From Candidatus Poribacteria bacterium (lineage in GTDB: Bacteria > Poribacteria > WGA-4E > PCPOR2b), in assembly GCA_022822785.1 (NCBI GenBank), contig JAJEAL010000020.1:1-64000 (forward strand): a stretch of 64,000 nt of DNA, read 5' to 3'. This document shows positions 52,422 through 62,680 of this stretch, one piece after another (within the stretch, counting starts at the first letter, position 1; each line of letters starts with the position of its first letter). Position numbers and translations under genes: made by a program. The notes below the pieces were generated by a model, which worked only from the letters and a program-made list of their open reading frames with translations, was not told where the DNA came from and searched no databases.

Positions 52422-53600
52422 ATGAAAGCAATTCTCGCATTAGCAGATGGAACAATCTTTGAAGGTGAAAGCTTCGGCGTGACCGGGGAGACTTCCGGTG
52501 AGGTGGTCTTCAATACCAGTATGACCGGCTACCAAGAAATCCTCACCGACCCCTCCTACAAAGGGCAAATCGTCACGATGACCTATCCGCTAATCGGAAA
52601 TTACGGCTGCAACGAAATCGATGTCGAATCGATTCGGCCACAGGTGGAAGGATTCGTTGTTCGTGAATATAGTGCGTACGAAAGCAACTGGCGTTCACAG
52701 TCGAACCTTGGGAGCTACCTCGAAGAAAATGGAATTATCGGCATCCACGGTATTGACACACGCGCACTAACTAGACGACTCAGAGTAGATGGTGTCATGG
52801 ACGGCATACTCTCGACGGAAGACCTTGACCCCCAAAGCGTGGTTGCCAAAGCGCAGGCGTGGCACGGACTGGTCGGGATAGATATGGTTCAGTACGTAAC
52901 ATGCCCCAATCCTTACCTATGGGAGACACGCAACCCTGAAGCAAATACACTGCCTGACTTGACCTCTGCTGCCAATGATAAAAATTCCCAACTCACTATT
53001 GATTTTGATACCGCAGGGAGTGAAACGCTAACAACTCCCCAATTTCGTGTCATTGCGATGGATTTCGGGGTCAAGTATAACATCTTACGCCAACTTACCC
53101 AGCACGGTTGTCAGGTTCAAGTGGTGCCAGCACACACTTCCGCAGAAGATATTCTCGCCGCGAATCCAGATGGTATCTTCTTATCCAACGGTCCGGGCGA
53201 TCCGGAGCCGATTGAATACGGTATCAAGACAGTTCGGCAGTTGATAGGACGGAAGCCGACCTTCGGTATCTGTTTAGGACATCAACTGTTGGGACTTGCA
53301 CTCGGCGGAAAGACCTTCAAACTCAAATTCGGTCATCGCGGCGCAAATCAGCCTGTTAAACGATTTGACACCGATCAGGTCGAAATCACGTCACAAAATC
53401 ATGGCTTCTGCGTGGACATTGACTCACTGCCAAACACTGTGAAGGTGACACATATCAATCTGAACGATCAGACCCTTGAAGGGATGGAACACACCGAATA
53501 TCCAATCTTCTCTGTACAGTACCATCCGGAAGCCTCTCCCGGTCCCCATGACGCAAGTTATCTTTTTAAAAAGTTTACAGATCTAATGCGTAAAACGTAA
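52422..53600 (+). CDS. carA: Carbamoyl-phosphate synthase small subunit
   Basis: 392 residues from the ATG at 52422, 4 nt after the previous stop. Starts AILALADGTIFEGESFG; class I glutaminase motif FGICLGHQLLGLALGG with the nucleophilic Cys, and VQYHPEASPGPHD with His and Glu. Supplies ammonia to CarB for pyrimidine and arginine synthesis. Confidence 0.96.
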   Translation: MKAILALADGTIFEGESFGVTGETSGEVVFNTSMTGYQEILTDPSYKGQIVTMTYPLIGNYGCNEIDVESIRPQVEGFVVREYSAYESNWRSQSNLGSYLEENGIIGIHGIDTRALTRRLRVDGVMDGILSTEDLDPQSVVAKAQAWHGLVGIDMVQYVTCPNPYLWETRNPEANTLPDLTSAANDKNSQLTIDFDTAGSETLTTPQFRVIAMDFGVKYNILRQLTQHGCQVQVVPAHTSAEDILAANPDGIFLSNGPGDPEPIEYGIKTVRQLIGRKPTFGICLGHQLLGLALGGKTFKLKFGHRGANQPVKRFDTDQVEITSQNHGFCVDIDSLPNTVKVTHINLNDQTLEGMEHTEYPIFSVQYHPEASPGPHDASYLFKKFTDLMRKT

Positions 53601-53764
53601 AAAAAACAACACAAGGCCGCAATGAGTAAAGGGAAAACAGCGTGTCAAATGCGACGAAAAAACCAGGGTTGTGCGGAAAATCCGGTTGCTTAACATGCGT
53701 CAAGAAATCTGTGTGCCTTTGTGTTAAATTTTGTCTCGATAACAACACGATAAGGTGATTTACC

Positions 53765-56700
53765 ATGCCAAAGCGAACTGACATCAAAAAGATTTTAATC
53801 ATCGGCTCCGGTCCAATTATTATCGGTCAAGCCTGCGAGTTTGACTATTCGGGTACGCAGGCGTGTAAATCTTTGAAGGAGGAGGGGTATGAAGTTGTCC
53901 TTATCAACAGCAATCCAGCCACAATTATGACGGACGCAGAGCTGGCTGACCGAACCTATGTCGAGCCGATTGGTGCCGATATCGCCGAAAAAATTATCGC
54001 TCAAGAACGCCCCCAAGCCTTACTCCCCACTCTCGGTGGACAGACCGGATTAAATGTCTCGGTTAAACTGGCTGAATCAGGAGTGCTAGATAAGTACGGG
54101 GTTGAGTTAATCGGTGCAAAACTCCCCGCTATCCAAAAAGCCGAAGACCGCGATCTGTTCAAAAAGGCAATGATACGGATTGGTTTGGCTGTGCCAAAAA
54201 GTGGAATCGCCCATTCGTTTGATGACGCTATCGGTATCGTTGAGGACATCGGTTATCCAGCGATTATCCGGCCCGCATTCACGCTCGGCGGCACCGGCGG
54301 CGGCATTGCTTACAATATCGAAGAATTTCGGGAAATCGTTGAACACGGATTGGCATTGAGCCCAGTCAACGAGGTGTTAATCGAAGAATCGGTTATCGGT
54401 TGGAAAGAATTTGAGCTTGAGGTTATGCGAGATGGAACGGATAACGTTGTAATTATATGTTCCATTGAAAATTTCGATCCAATGGGAGTCCACACCGGCG
54501 ATAGTATTACTGTTGCGCCCGCCCAGACCTTGACGGACAAAGAATATCAGCAGATGCGGGATGCAGCGATTAAAATTATCCGTGAAATCGGCGTAGATAC
54601 CGGCGGCTCGAATATCCAGTTTGCAGTCGATCCCGACACAGGCAAGCAGGTCGTTATTGAAATGAACCCACGAGTTTCGCGGAGCTCCGCACTCGCCTCC
54701 AAAGCTACAGGGTTCCCGATAGCGAAGATCGCCGCCAAGCTAGCGGTCGGATACACACTTGATGAGCTCCCTAACGATATTACGCGCAAAACCCCCGCGT
54801 CGTTTGAACCGACCATCGACTACGTTGTGACTAAGATTCCGCGCTGGGCATTTGAGAAATTTACCGGCACCGATGAAACGCTGACGACGATGATGAAGTC
54901 CGTCGGTGAGGCGATGTCAATCGGACGGACGTTCAAGGAATCCTTACAGAAAGGGCTCCGATCCTTAGAAAACGGTTGGACGGGACTCACCAGCCGCCCC
55001 ATCCCACAATTACCGGTCTCGGAGCTGCCACAGAAGTTGACCATCCCCAATATGGAGCGTATCCTTTATATTAAACAGGCTTTCCAAAGCGGGATGAGTA
55101 TCGATCAGGTTCACGGATATACACACATCGATCCATTTTTCTTGTATAATATAAAGGAGCTTCTCGATCTTGAGGAGGACATCCGAAAAACTGGAAGCGA
55201 GAACCAACTGAACTCTCTGGATATGTCACAACTTCCCGATTCATCCGTTACCCTGCTCCGCAAAGCGAAGCAGTACGGGTTCTCGGATCCGCAGATAGGG
55301 GAACTGTGGAACGCCTCTGAAGAAAATATCCGAGAACTGCGGAAGGCGCACGGGATTGAAGCCACGTTTAAGACGGTGGATACATGTGCTGCTGAATTTG
55401 AAGCGGAGACACCTTACTACTACTCGTCCTACGATATGGAAGATGAAGTCCGACCTAGCCAGAAGAAGAAGATACTGATTTTGGGCAGCGGTCCCAATCG
55501 GATCGGTCAAGGAATAGAATTTGACTACTGTTGTGTCCACGCCGCACTTGCGCTTAAAGAGGATAACTATGAAACTATTATGGTCAATAGCAACCCGGAG
55601 ACCGTAAGCACGGATTACGACACCTCGGATCGACTCTACTTTGAACCACTCACCCACGAAAATGTGTTGAACATTGTCGATCGGGAAAAGCCGGAGGGCG
55701 TTATTGTGCAGCTGGGTGGGCAGACCCCCCTGAATCTAGCGCTTGGACTCCAGAAGGCGGGGGCGCCGATTATCGGAACAAGCCCGGAAGATATTGCGCG
55801 GTCAGAGGATCGGAAGCAGTTTACAGAATTGCTTGATGGGCTCGGCTTGATGCAACCCCCAAATGGCACCGCAACCTCAGTCAAAGAAGCCAAGCCAATC
55901 GCAGCAGCGCTCGGATACCCGGTGATGGTGCGTCCTTCTTACGTCTTGGGCGGACGAGCGATGCAGATTGTCTATGACCAAGATGCGCTAGAAGCATACA
56001 TGGATTCGGCGGTCGCCGCTTCTCCCGAACATCCCGTCTTAATCGATAAGTATTTGGAGGATGCCATCGAAGTTGACGTCGATGCGATTTCGGACGGAAA
56101 GCTTACCGTCATCGGTGGTATCATGGAACATATCGAAGAGGCAGGAATCCACTCCGGAGATAGCGATTGTGTGTTGCCGCCTTACACCCTTGTTGAAGAG
56201 CAGATTGAGATGCTCAAGGAGCATACGGATGCCCTCGCGAAGGCACTCAATGTGCGTGGGTTGATGAATATACAGTATGCAATAAAAAATGATGAGATTT
56301 ATGTGTTGGAGGTCAACCCACGGGCGTCCCGAACTGTGCCGTTTGTTAGCAAGACCATTGGCGTACCGTTGGCAAAACTCGCCGCTTGCATCATGACCGG
56401 ACGTACGCTTGAAGAACTTGGATTTACCCAGGAGGTTGAGCCGGACTATTTTTCGGTAAAGGCACCGGTGTTTCCGTTCAACCGTTTTCCAGGAGCAAAT
56501 TCTCAACTCGGCCCTGAGATGAAATCGACAGGCGAGGTGATGGGGATTGATACTGACCTAAGTATCGCCTTTGCTAAAGCACAGCAGGCGGTGGGGTACG
56601 GCTTACCCCTCAGCGGTCATGCGTTCATCAGCGTAAAAAATAAGGATAAACGTGCGATTATCTTCATCGCCAAAAAGTTAGTCGATCTCGGATTTCAACT

Positions 56701-57043
56701 TATCGCTACCCACGGCACGGCGAAAGTACTTCGTCGTAACGGGATGGAAGTTACGCTAGTGCATAGTATCGGCAGAGGACGACCGACCATCCACGATTAT
56801 GTCAAAAATAACGCTGTCGATCTGATCATCAATACACCTACCGGATATGCACACCGTCCAAATGAGGAATTAATTCGGCAGATGGCCATTGATTATGGCA
56901 TTACCCTATTTTCTACGATTGCGGGGGCATCCGCGGCAATCAACGGGATTGAGGCACTCCACCATGGAGAGATTACCGTGACCCCGTTACAGGATTATTA
57001 CCTGAAACCTGGAGAGCGAAACCTGAAAAATAAAAGAAACTAA
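53765..57043 (+). CDS. carB: Carbamoyl-phosphate synthase large subunit
   Basis: 1092 residues with two ATP-grasp halves: [20 protein letters not shown] in the first and [20 protein letters not shown] in the second, each with EVNPR/EMNPR ends. An oligomerisation region (about 400-550) and a C-terminal MGS-like allosteric domain ([14 protein letters not shown]) follow. Separated from carA by 164 bp, but the same strand and likely the same operon. Confidence 0.97.
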   Translation: MPKRTDIKKILIIGSGPIIIGQACEFDYSGTQACKSLKEEGYEVVLINSNPATIMTDAELADRTYVEPIGADIAEKIIAQERPQALLPTLGGQTGLNVSVKLAESGVLDKYGVELIGAKLPAIQKAEDRDLFKKAMIRIGLAVPKSGIAHSFDDAIGIVEDIGYPAIIRPAFTLGGTGGGIAYNIEEFREIVEHGLALSPVNEVLIEESVIGWKEFELEVMRDGTDNVVIICSIENFDPMGVHTGDSITVAPAQTLTDKEYQQMRDAAIKIIREIGVDTGGSNIQFAVDPDTGKQVVIEMNPRVSRSSALASKATGFPIAKIAAKLAVGYTLDELPNDITRKTPASFEPTIDYVVTKIPRWAFEKFTGTDETLTTMMKSVGEAMSIGRTFKESLQKGLRSLENGWTGLTSRPIPQLPVSELPQKLTIPNMERILYIKQAFQSGMSIDQVHGYTHIDPFFLYNIKELLDLEEDIRKTGSENQLNSLDMSQLPDSSVTLLRKAKQYGFSDPQIGELWNASEENIRELRKAHGIEATFKTVDTCAAEFEAETPYYYSSYDMEDEVRPSQKKKILILGSGPNRIGQGIEFDYCCVHAALALKEDNYETIMVNSNPETVSTDYDTSDRLYFEPLTHENVLNIVDREKPEGVIVQLGGQTPLNLALGLQKAGAPIIGTSPEDIARSEDRKQFTELLDGLGLMQPPNGTATSVKEAKPIAAALGYPVMVRPSYVLGGRAMQIVYDQDALEAYMDSAVAASPEHPVLIDKYLEDAIEVDVDAISDGKLTVIGGIMEHIEEAGIHSGDSDCVLPPYTLVEEQIEMLKEHTDALAKALNVRGLMNIQYAIKNDEIYVLEVNPRASRTVPFVSKTIGVPLAKLAACIMTGRTLEELGFTQEVEPDYFSVKAPVFPFNRFPGANSQLGPEMKSTGEVMGIDTDLSIAFAKAQQAVGYGLPLSGHAFISVKNKDKRAIIFIAKKLVDLGFQLIATHGTAKVLRRNGMEVTLVHSIGRGRPTIHDYVKNNAVDLIINTPTGYAHRPNEELIRQMAIDYGITLFSTIAGASAAINGIEALHHGEITVTPLQDYYLKPGERNLKNKRN

Positions 57044-57053
57044 GGAGATAAAA

Positions 57054-57842
57054 ATGGCAACGAATCAGGTTGAAAGAAACACACGTCTAGTGCGTGCACT
57101 TGATGAGATTTTGGATAGTTTAGCGTTTGATATCGCCCGACCGATAAAGGTCTTGAAGTTAGAGGAAGGCAAAGAGGTTGTTGTTGTACAATCAAATGCG
57201 TTCACTATTTCACGTATCTACACGTCAGGACGACCCGATGGTAAGAGACCCCATGGGCGGGAATCCTACTATGAGTACTTCGCCGAACAACTTCAGGATT
57301 ATAAACAGCAGCACGGTACTGACGAAGGGTTCGGTTTAACGCCAGAAGATTGGCGCGTTTTATTCCGAGAATCCTACGATAGATATACCCGTTACCTACT
57401 GTTCGCGGGGATTAAACGGTGGGCCGATGTCAAGCGAGACACCGACGCGAATCTTGCTGTTACAAATATGGGGAAAAAGTATGCTCCCGCTGATATTGCG
57501 TGGGAAAGCTACCAATACAAAGGCTACATACTTATGATGAACAGCATGGCTAACGCTGAACTGTGTCTCATGCAAGATGACCCCGAAGGGGCATTGGACC
57601 AGGTCAATTTAGGGATTCAACGCATTGGCAAATTCTGCGGTGAGTGTTTGCGCGAAAACTATGGCGATGCGGAAAACGTCACCCGTGAACGGTATTTGAG
57701 TAACCTCATTGAGTTTCGAGCAGATCTGGAGTCGGTGGAAGAGGGGCTAGATGGGGAACGAGAGAACGATGAAGATGAGGACGATGATGTGGATTTCCTA
57801 CAGGAATTGGAAGCACTTCTAGATGAGGGAAATACAAATTGA
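57054..57842 (+). CDS. Hypothetical protein
   Basis: 262 residues, 10 bp after carB with AAGGAG before the ATG. No family recognised. It appears helical and cytosolic, with a section ILMMNSMANAELCLMQDDPEG like a TPR-type helix pair and a strongly acidic C-terminus (GERENDEDEDDDVDFL). Probably the last gene of the pyrimidine unit. Confidence 0.7.
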   Translation: MATNQVERNTRLVRALDEILDSLAFDIARPIKVLKLEEGKEVVVVQSNAFTISRIYTSGRPDGKRPHGRESYYEYFAEQLQDYKQQHGTDEGFGLTPEDWRVLFRESYDRYTRYLLFAGIKRWADVKRDTDANLAVTNMGKKYAPADIAWESYQYKGYILMMNSMANAELCLMQDDPEGALDQVNLGIQRIGKFCGECLRENYGDAENVTRERYLSNLIEFRADLESVEEGLDGERENDEDEDDDVDFLQELEALLDEGNTN

Positions 57843-57979
57843 GTGGTTGCTTATATCAATCGGATCGCTTCTTTAGAACACAGATTCGCTGTATTAAAGA
57901 AAACCGCAGAGAGCAAAGAAAAACAAATTCAAATCTGCTTGTCTCCGTTGATTGTAACGTGAATTAATTTCCTCCCCTG

Positions 57980-58972
57980 TTAAGGCACCTCAACCCCTTC
58001 AAAAACCTGCTGGATAATCTGTTCGGAAGAAATCTCTTCCGCCTCCGCCTCGTAACTGACAATAACACGGTGTCTGAGGACATCCAGGCCTATCGCATAA
58101 ACATCTTCCGGGGTGACGTACCCGCGATGACGAAGGAAAGCGTGCGCTTTGGCTGCCAGCGCAAGAAAAATCGTTGCCCGCGGCGATGCGCCATATTCAA
58201 TCAGATCGGTGAGTGAATCTAACTGATATTTCGATGGCTCTCGCGTGGCACAAACGAGATCTACAATATAATTTTCAATCTTCTCGTCCATGTAGATCTC
58301 ACGGACTGTTGTACGGAGTTGGAGAATCTCTTGGGGCGATATAACCTGGTTAATCGGTTGCGGTTCATCCCGTGTGATTTGCCGCAAGATGGACAGCTCT
58401 TCAGTCCGCGAGGGATACGTTACCTGCAATTTGAGCATAAAGCGGTCTACCTGCGCTTCCGGCAAGGGGTAAGTGCCTTCCTGCTCGATTGGATTTTGGG
58501 TTGCTAGCACAAGAAAGGGTGGGGCGAGGGGGTGGGTTTCATCGCCAATCGTTATCTGACGCTCTTGCATCGCTTCGAGGAGCGCGCTTTGGACCTTGGC
58601 AGGGGCACGGTTAATCTCGTCGGCGAGAATAAGATTAGCGAAAATGGGACCCTTCTTGACATAAAAATCGCCGGAGCGTTGATTATAAATCTGAGTCCCG
58701 ATGAGATCCGCAGGCAGGAGATCCGGGGTAAACTGTAGGCGTTTGAAAGAGAGAGCAATCGTATTAGAAAGCGCTTGAACGGCGGTTGTCTTAGCGAGCC
58801 CCGGAACGCCTTCTAGTAGGATGTGACCGTCGCAGAGCAAGCCGATAATCATCCGCTCGATCATATACTTCTGTCCGATAATGACCTTCCGTACCTCTTC
58901 AAGGATACCTTCAACGAAGGTGCTCGCCTCCTGAATCCTGTCGTTCAACGTCGTTAGCTCAGATTCTCTCAT
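57980..58972 (-). CDS. MoxR-family AAA+ ATPase
   Basis: 330 residues. Walker A GVPGLAKTT, Walker B LADEINRAPAK, sensor LATQNPIEQEGTYPLPEAQ, and the MoxR ending RHRVIVSYEAE. Chaperone-like ATPase that matures partner proteins, usually with a VWA or DUF58 protein; here its partner may be the DUF4129-like membrane gene upstream. Confidence 0.94.
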   Translation of the reverse strand: MRESELTTLNDRIQEASTFVEGILEEVRKVIIGQKYMIERMIIGLLCDGHILLEGVPGLAKTTAVQALSNTIALSFKRLQFTPDLLPADLIGTQIYNQRSGDFYVKKGPIFANLILADEINRAPAKVQSALLEAMQERQITIGDETHPLAPPFLVLATQNPIEQEGTYPLPEAQVDRFMLKLQVTYPSRTEELSILRQITRDEPQPINQVISPQEILQLRTTVREIYMDEKIENYIVDLVCATREPSKYQLDSLTDLIEYGASPRATIFLALAAKAHAFLRHRGYVTPEDVYAIGLDVLRHRVIVSYEAEAEEISSEQIIQQVFEGVEVP

Positions 58973-59000
58973 AGCCCGATTTCAGCGTGGATTCACGATT

Positions 59001-59033
59001 GTGTAAGTCCCAATCAGATTGGAGGACACAATC
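59001..59033. repeat. Interrupted inverted repeat upstream of moxR
   Basis: GATTGTGT near 59001 is complementary to ACACAATC near 59032; between them GTAAGTCCCAATC resembles an end of the ACTTACGCA element family. Possible element relic. Confidence 0.35.
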
Positions 59034-59074
59034 GGAACTGACTCCTCGATGTGGACGAACACCGAGGTTCGGCC

Positions 59075-59845
59075 TTAATCCCTCCTCCCGTAATGCTTAT
59101 AAATCTCGTTGTCTTCATCCGGTGCTGCTTCTGTCTCAAGGTCATCTGTTTCAACCGGGGCCGCTGCCATTTGACTTTCAAGGAACTCCTGCGTTGTCCG
59201 GTAGATGTGATTCTGCTCTGAACGGGAGGCGCGATGCCGAGAGAAGTGAGCCATATCGCATAATCGGAGAATCTCGCCAACGTGATCTGTAACGCTATCT
59301 GTCAAACCGTTGGGCAGCGCGGATAGGATTTGGCCGGTGGGGGCATCGAGGCTCTTGATTTGGTACTTTTCGCCCACATACTGTTTGATGATTATTGCAA
59401 TTGCCTCGTAGTATTCCGGTATCCGATTCGATTCACGCAGGGATTGGACCTGTGCTAAATCAGTAAGGGCAATGGACTCAAGAGTAGATGCATCGTGTTC
59501 TGATTGCTCTGTCAGTGGGGCAGACCGGTTAGGACGAGCAGCGGCGCGAGGGGAGGACGGAGATGGTGACGGTGAGGTATATGTCGGTGGTGGCGATATA
59601 TTCCAGTTTTTAGGCGTCCGGCGCCGTAGGACGGGGTTAGAGAATGAAGGCTTTTTTCGGCGATAGATGGCGACACCAATCCCAATGATTAGCAGCGTTG
59701 GAACCACAACCGCAAAAATCGCCCCCAAGATGCCTAAATCCCCATCGGTGCTGTTCAGATCATTGCCCGCTGCAAAGAGAGAACGAGTACCTAGACTAAA
59801 TAGGACACAAATTAAAATAGAAGCTGAATTGATTATTCGTCGCAC
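59075..59845 (-). CDS. DUF4129-like single-span membrane protein
   Basis: 256 residues. Signal peptide (ILICVLFSLGTRSLFAA), short periplasmic part, one transmembrane segment (about 39-62, LGAIFAVVVPTLLIIGIGVA), a basic then Pro/Ser-rich linker, and a cytosolic domain (140-230) matching the DUF4129-type tail, EYYEAIAIIIKQYVGEKYQI. Such proteins occur beside moxR. Its start overlaps the end of the upstream regulator gene by 13 nt. Confidence 0.7.
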   Translation of the reverse strand: MRRIINSASILICVLFSLGTRSLFAAGNDLNSTDGDLGILGAIFAVVVPTLLIIGIGVAIYRRKKPSFSNPVLRRRTPKNWNISPPPTYTSPSPSPSSPRAAARPNRSAPLTEQSEHDASTLESIALTDLAQVQSLRESNRIPEYYEAIAIIIKQYVGEKYQIKSLDAPTGQILSALPNGLTDSVTDHVGEILRLCDMAHFSRHRASRSEQNHIYRTTQEFLESQMAAAPVETDDLETEAAPDEDNEIYKHYGRRD

Positions 59846-61260
59846 AAACTATATTCCTTAATTTTCCTGAAAATGGTCCGTTTGGAGATGCCTAAAATCT
59901 TTGCCGCTTTCGCTCTATTATTACCCGCATACTGAAGGGTCGATTGGATAACTTCCTTCTCAATTTCTGCCATTGACATGCCCACGTCAACCTGCAATCC
60001 CGATGAAGGTAGCTCCGCTACGCTTATATCGGCAGCGGTGGGCGCGGAGAGGATAAGGGAGGAACTGACACCGGCAGATTTGAGAATATGTTCCGGAATA
60101 TCATCGAGATCGAGAGTCGGTTGATTCGACATGATAACCATGCCCTCAATACAGTTCCTCAACTCTCGTACATTGCCGAGCCAATCGTGCTTCATCAACG
60201 TTCGCATTGCCCGAGAGGTCATGCCCTTGGTCATCATCCGATTTTCACGACAAAATTCTTCGGTAAACGCTCTCACTAAAAGCGGAATATCCTCGCTTCG
60301 CTCACGAAGGGGGGGCAGTAAGATGCGGATCACGTTCAAACGATCGTAGAGATCCGGCAGAAACTGTTCCTGCTCTACCGCCTTCTCAAGGTTGCGGTTG
60401 GTAGCACAAATCACACGAACATCCACCGGTATCGATTCATTCCCACCAACACGTTCAAACTCCCTTTCTGCAAGTACTCGCAAGAGCCGTGATTGGTTTG
60501 ATAGACTTAATTGACCCACTTCATCAAGAAATAACGTTCCCCCGTGAGCCGCTTCAAACCGACCTTTCCGTGTCTGATACGCCCCTGTAAACGCGCCCCG
60601 TTCATGACCAAAAAGTTCCGATTCCGCGAGACCTTCGTTTAAGGTCGCACAATTGAATATAACAAGGGGACCCCTTCTTAAGCTGCGGTGGTGTATAGAG
60701 CGGGCGACTAGCTCTTTCCCAGTACCCCGTTCCCCACGGATCATGACAGTCGCTCGTGTTGGGGCAACCTGTGCAATCAGATCGCGAATCTCTTGAATCT
60801 TCGGTGAATGTCCCGTTAATTGGAGGAGCCCGACCCGCTCATCAATTTGAGACTGTAGCTGCCGATTTTCTAAGGTAAGTCGTTGGTTCTCAAGTATTTT
60901 GTGGAGAAGCGCTTTCAGTTGAGCAGGGTTAAGGGGTTTAGCTAAAAAATAGCTGGCCCCCATGTGAGTCATCGCTTTGATACCTACATCGGTCTCTAGA
61001 ACATTTGGAACTGTGATGAAAACTACGCCGACATCGGGGTTCCGATCGTAGGCCGCTTCCAGGAGTTTGAGGCCCTCAACGCGTGCCCCTATGAGCGGTG
61101 CAATCAACACATCAATATCCAAGCGTTCAATGCGATCTAACGCTTCGTACATCGTGCGGGTCGCAAGCACACGCAACCCTTCGCGCTCAAGTGTAAGGCA
61201 AATCGTCTCGCGCTGCCGCTGGTCCGGATCAACAACGAGGATAGTAGTTTGGTCGTTCAT
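59833..61260 (-). CDS. NtrC-type sigma54 activator with pseudo-receiver domain
   Basis: 475 residues. Receiver domain 1-120 keeps the acidic pair (VVDPDQ, Asp11/Asp13) and Lys (LAKPL) but has Ala54 where the phosphoacceptor Asp belongs (DVLIAPLIG). The AAA+ part has GERGTGKE, the sigma54 contact loop ERGAFTGAYQ and LFLDEVGQL; the C-terminal Fis-type HTH is NNRAKAAKILGISKRTIFRK. It should activate sigma54 promoters independently of phosphorylation. Upstream of the membrane gene and moxR in one unit. Confidence 0.92.
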   Translation of the reverse strand: MNDQTTILVVDPDQRQRETICLTLEREGLRVLATRTMYEALDRIERLDIDVLIAPLIGARVEGLKLLEAAYDRNPDVGVVFITVPNVLETDVGIKAMTHMGASYFLAKPLNPAQLKALLHKILENQRLTLENRQLQSQIDERVGLLQLTGHSPKIQEIRDLIAQVAPTRATVMIRGERGTGKELVARSIHHRSLRRGPLVIFNCATLNEGLAESELFGHERGAFTGAYQTRKGRFEAAHGGTLFLDEVGQLSLSNQSRLLRVLAEREFERVGGNESIPVDVRVICATNRNLEKAVEQEQFLPDLYDRLNVIRILLPPLRERSEDIPLLVRAFTEEFCRENRMMTKGMTSRAMRTLMKHDWLGNVRELRNCIEGMVIMSNQPTLDLDDIPEHILKSAGVSSSLILSAPTAADISVAELPSSGLQVDVGMSMAEIEKEVIQSTLQYAGNNRAKAAKILGISKRTIFRKIKEYSLCDE

Positions 61261-61264
61261 TGCG

Positions 61265-61708
61265 CTAGCCTAGTTTCTGTCTGACGATTTGACTGACAAC
61301 CGAATTGTCTGCTTTACCTCTCAACTGGGGAACCAGTTTGCCCATGACTTTTCCCATGTCGCGCATCGATGTCGCTCCTAAGTCCTCAATAGCCTCCACA
61401 ACAACGGCCTCGATTTCTGACTGCGAAAGTTGGGCGGGGAGAAATGCTTCTAATATATTAATCTGTTCCATTTCGGCTTCAACGAGGTCATCACGATTAG
61501 ATTGGCGTAACTGTTCCAGGGCGTCCTTCCGTTTCTTAATCTGGCTGGCGATCACCTCTAAAACACCGTCATCATCCAGCTCAACCTGACTGTTAATCTC
61601 CTTATCCCGGACGGCGCCGCGCACCATGCGAATTGCAGACAAACGGTTCTTGTCTTTTGCCCTCATTGCCTGCTTCATCTCTTCGTTCAACTGCTCTTTA
61701 AGTGCCAT
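61265..61708 (-). CDS. yqeY: GatB/YqeY-domain protein
   Basis: 147 residues. The helical start LKEQLNEEMKQAMRAKDKNR, ending in the YqeY tail GKVMGKLVPQLRGKADNS, is typical. Related to the tail of the amidotransferase subunit GatB; role in tRNA-dependent amidation or unknown. Four bp upstream of the regulator gene, hence cotranscribed. Confidence 0.93.
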   Translation of the reverse strand: MALKEQLNEEMKQAMRAKDKNRLSAIRMVRGAVRDKEINSQVELDDDGVLEVIASQIKKRKDALEQLRQSNRDDLVEAEMEQINILEAFLPAQLSQSEIEAVVVEAIEDLGATSMRDMGKVMGKLVPQLRGKADNSVVSQIVRQKLG

Positions 61709-61813
61709 AGAAAAATCCTCTGTCTCTCTACATAATCTATTGTAAGCAGGATAAAATGATACCTGATCTCTTGACCATCGTCAAGCCGAAAAGTGCCGTT
61801 TGTAGGAGCATTT

Positions 61814-61885
61814 AGCCCCAGCGGGGCGACATGTTTATAGCCGGGCGCTGTGTTCCTGCTGCCAAGCCCCAGCGGGGCGACATGT
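61814..61885. repeat. 21-bp direct repeat with palindromic core
   Basis: AGCCCCAGCGGGGCGACATG plus T at 61814-61834 and again at 61865-61885. The GCCCCAGCGGGGC core is palindromic. The 285-bp gap after yqeY holds little else. Confidence 0.75.
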
Positions 61886-61993
61886 ACTGAATAGCTTCAT
61901 AAGTTACTAGCACGAATGGCTACAATCAAATACCAATCGTAGTATTGAGAACGATGGTTAGGACATAAAGTTACCATCAAAACCGTTTAGCCC

Positions 61994-62680
61994 TTACAGC
62001 CATGATGTCAATTTGCTATATGTTTGGGGGGCGCGGAGACTCTCCTCGGCGAGGTGCATTCCAAGCAGGTGATCCCGCAATAGCAGTAATCCTGAGGGGG
62101 TATCCACATCATACCATGGCGGCAGCAACCCCAAACGCGCATTAATCTTCTGAATCTTCCTAAGTGTTTGTCGGAACACAACGTCGGTGCTCCATGCGAT
62201 CCCTTCAAAAATGGTGGGAATCGACAGCGATGCCCCCTGCTTTGAAAAGCCAATCAGATAGTAGCCACCATCCACACTCGGACCGATAACAACATCGCGC
62301 CGTCCTAGCAGCTCAAGCGCGTGTTCGACATACTGAGTCGGTAGGGTCGGGCTGTCTGATCCCACCAATAGGAACTTTGTATAGTCCTGAGCGCATGCCC
62401 ACTGTGCAGCAGCAATTAGACGGTCCCCAAGTGTCACGCCTTGTTGGGGAATATAAATCGGATCTTTACCAAGTAATGTTTGCAAAGCACTCAAGGCTTT
62501 GGGCGGGGTGTAGGCAATCACGCAGCGAACCGACGAAATTGTGGACAAGGCGCTACACCAATCGACGACGAACGCCTGATACAGCGAGGAAGCCTGCTCC
62601 GGCGACAGATACGGTATAAGACGGGTCTTAACTTGGCCGGGAACAGGACTTTTGACAAAGACTATAACACAAGCGTCCAT
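61994..62680 (-). CDS. DUF2064/TIGR04282-family glycosyltransferase
   Basis: 228 residues from the ATG at 62680, with AGAGGG upstream. GT-A-like start CVIVFVKSPVPGQVKTRLIP, then VGSDSPTLPTQY (metal-binding Asp-Ser-Asp-like) and VDGGYYLIGF. Family members are nucleotidyl or glycosyl transferases of uncertain substrate. Overlaps the upstream DUF2007 gene by 19 nt. Confidence 0.88.
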   Translation of the reverse strand: MDACVIVFVKSPVPGQVKTRLIPYLSPEQASSLYQAFVVDWCSALSTISSVRCVIAYTPPKALSALQTLLGKDPIYIPQQGVTLGDRLIAAAQWACAQDYTKFLLVGSDSPTLPTQYVEHALELLGRRDVVIGPSVDGGYYLIGFSKQGASLSIPTIFEGIAWSTDVVFRQTLRKIQKINARLGLLPPWYDVDTPSGLLLLRDHLLGMHLAEESLRAPQTYSKLTSWL

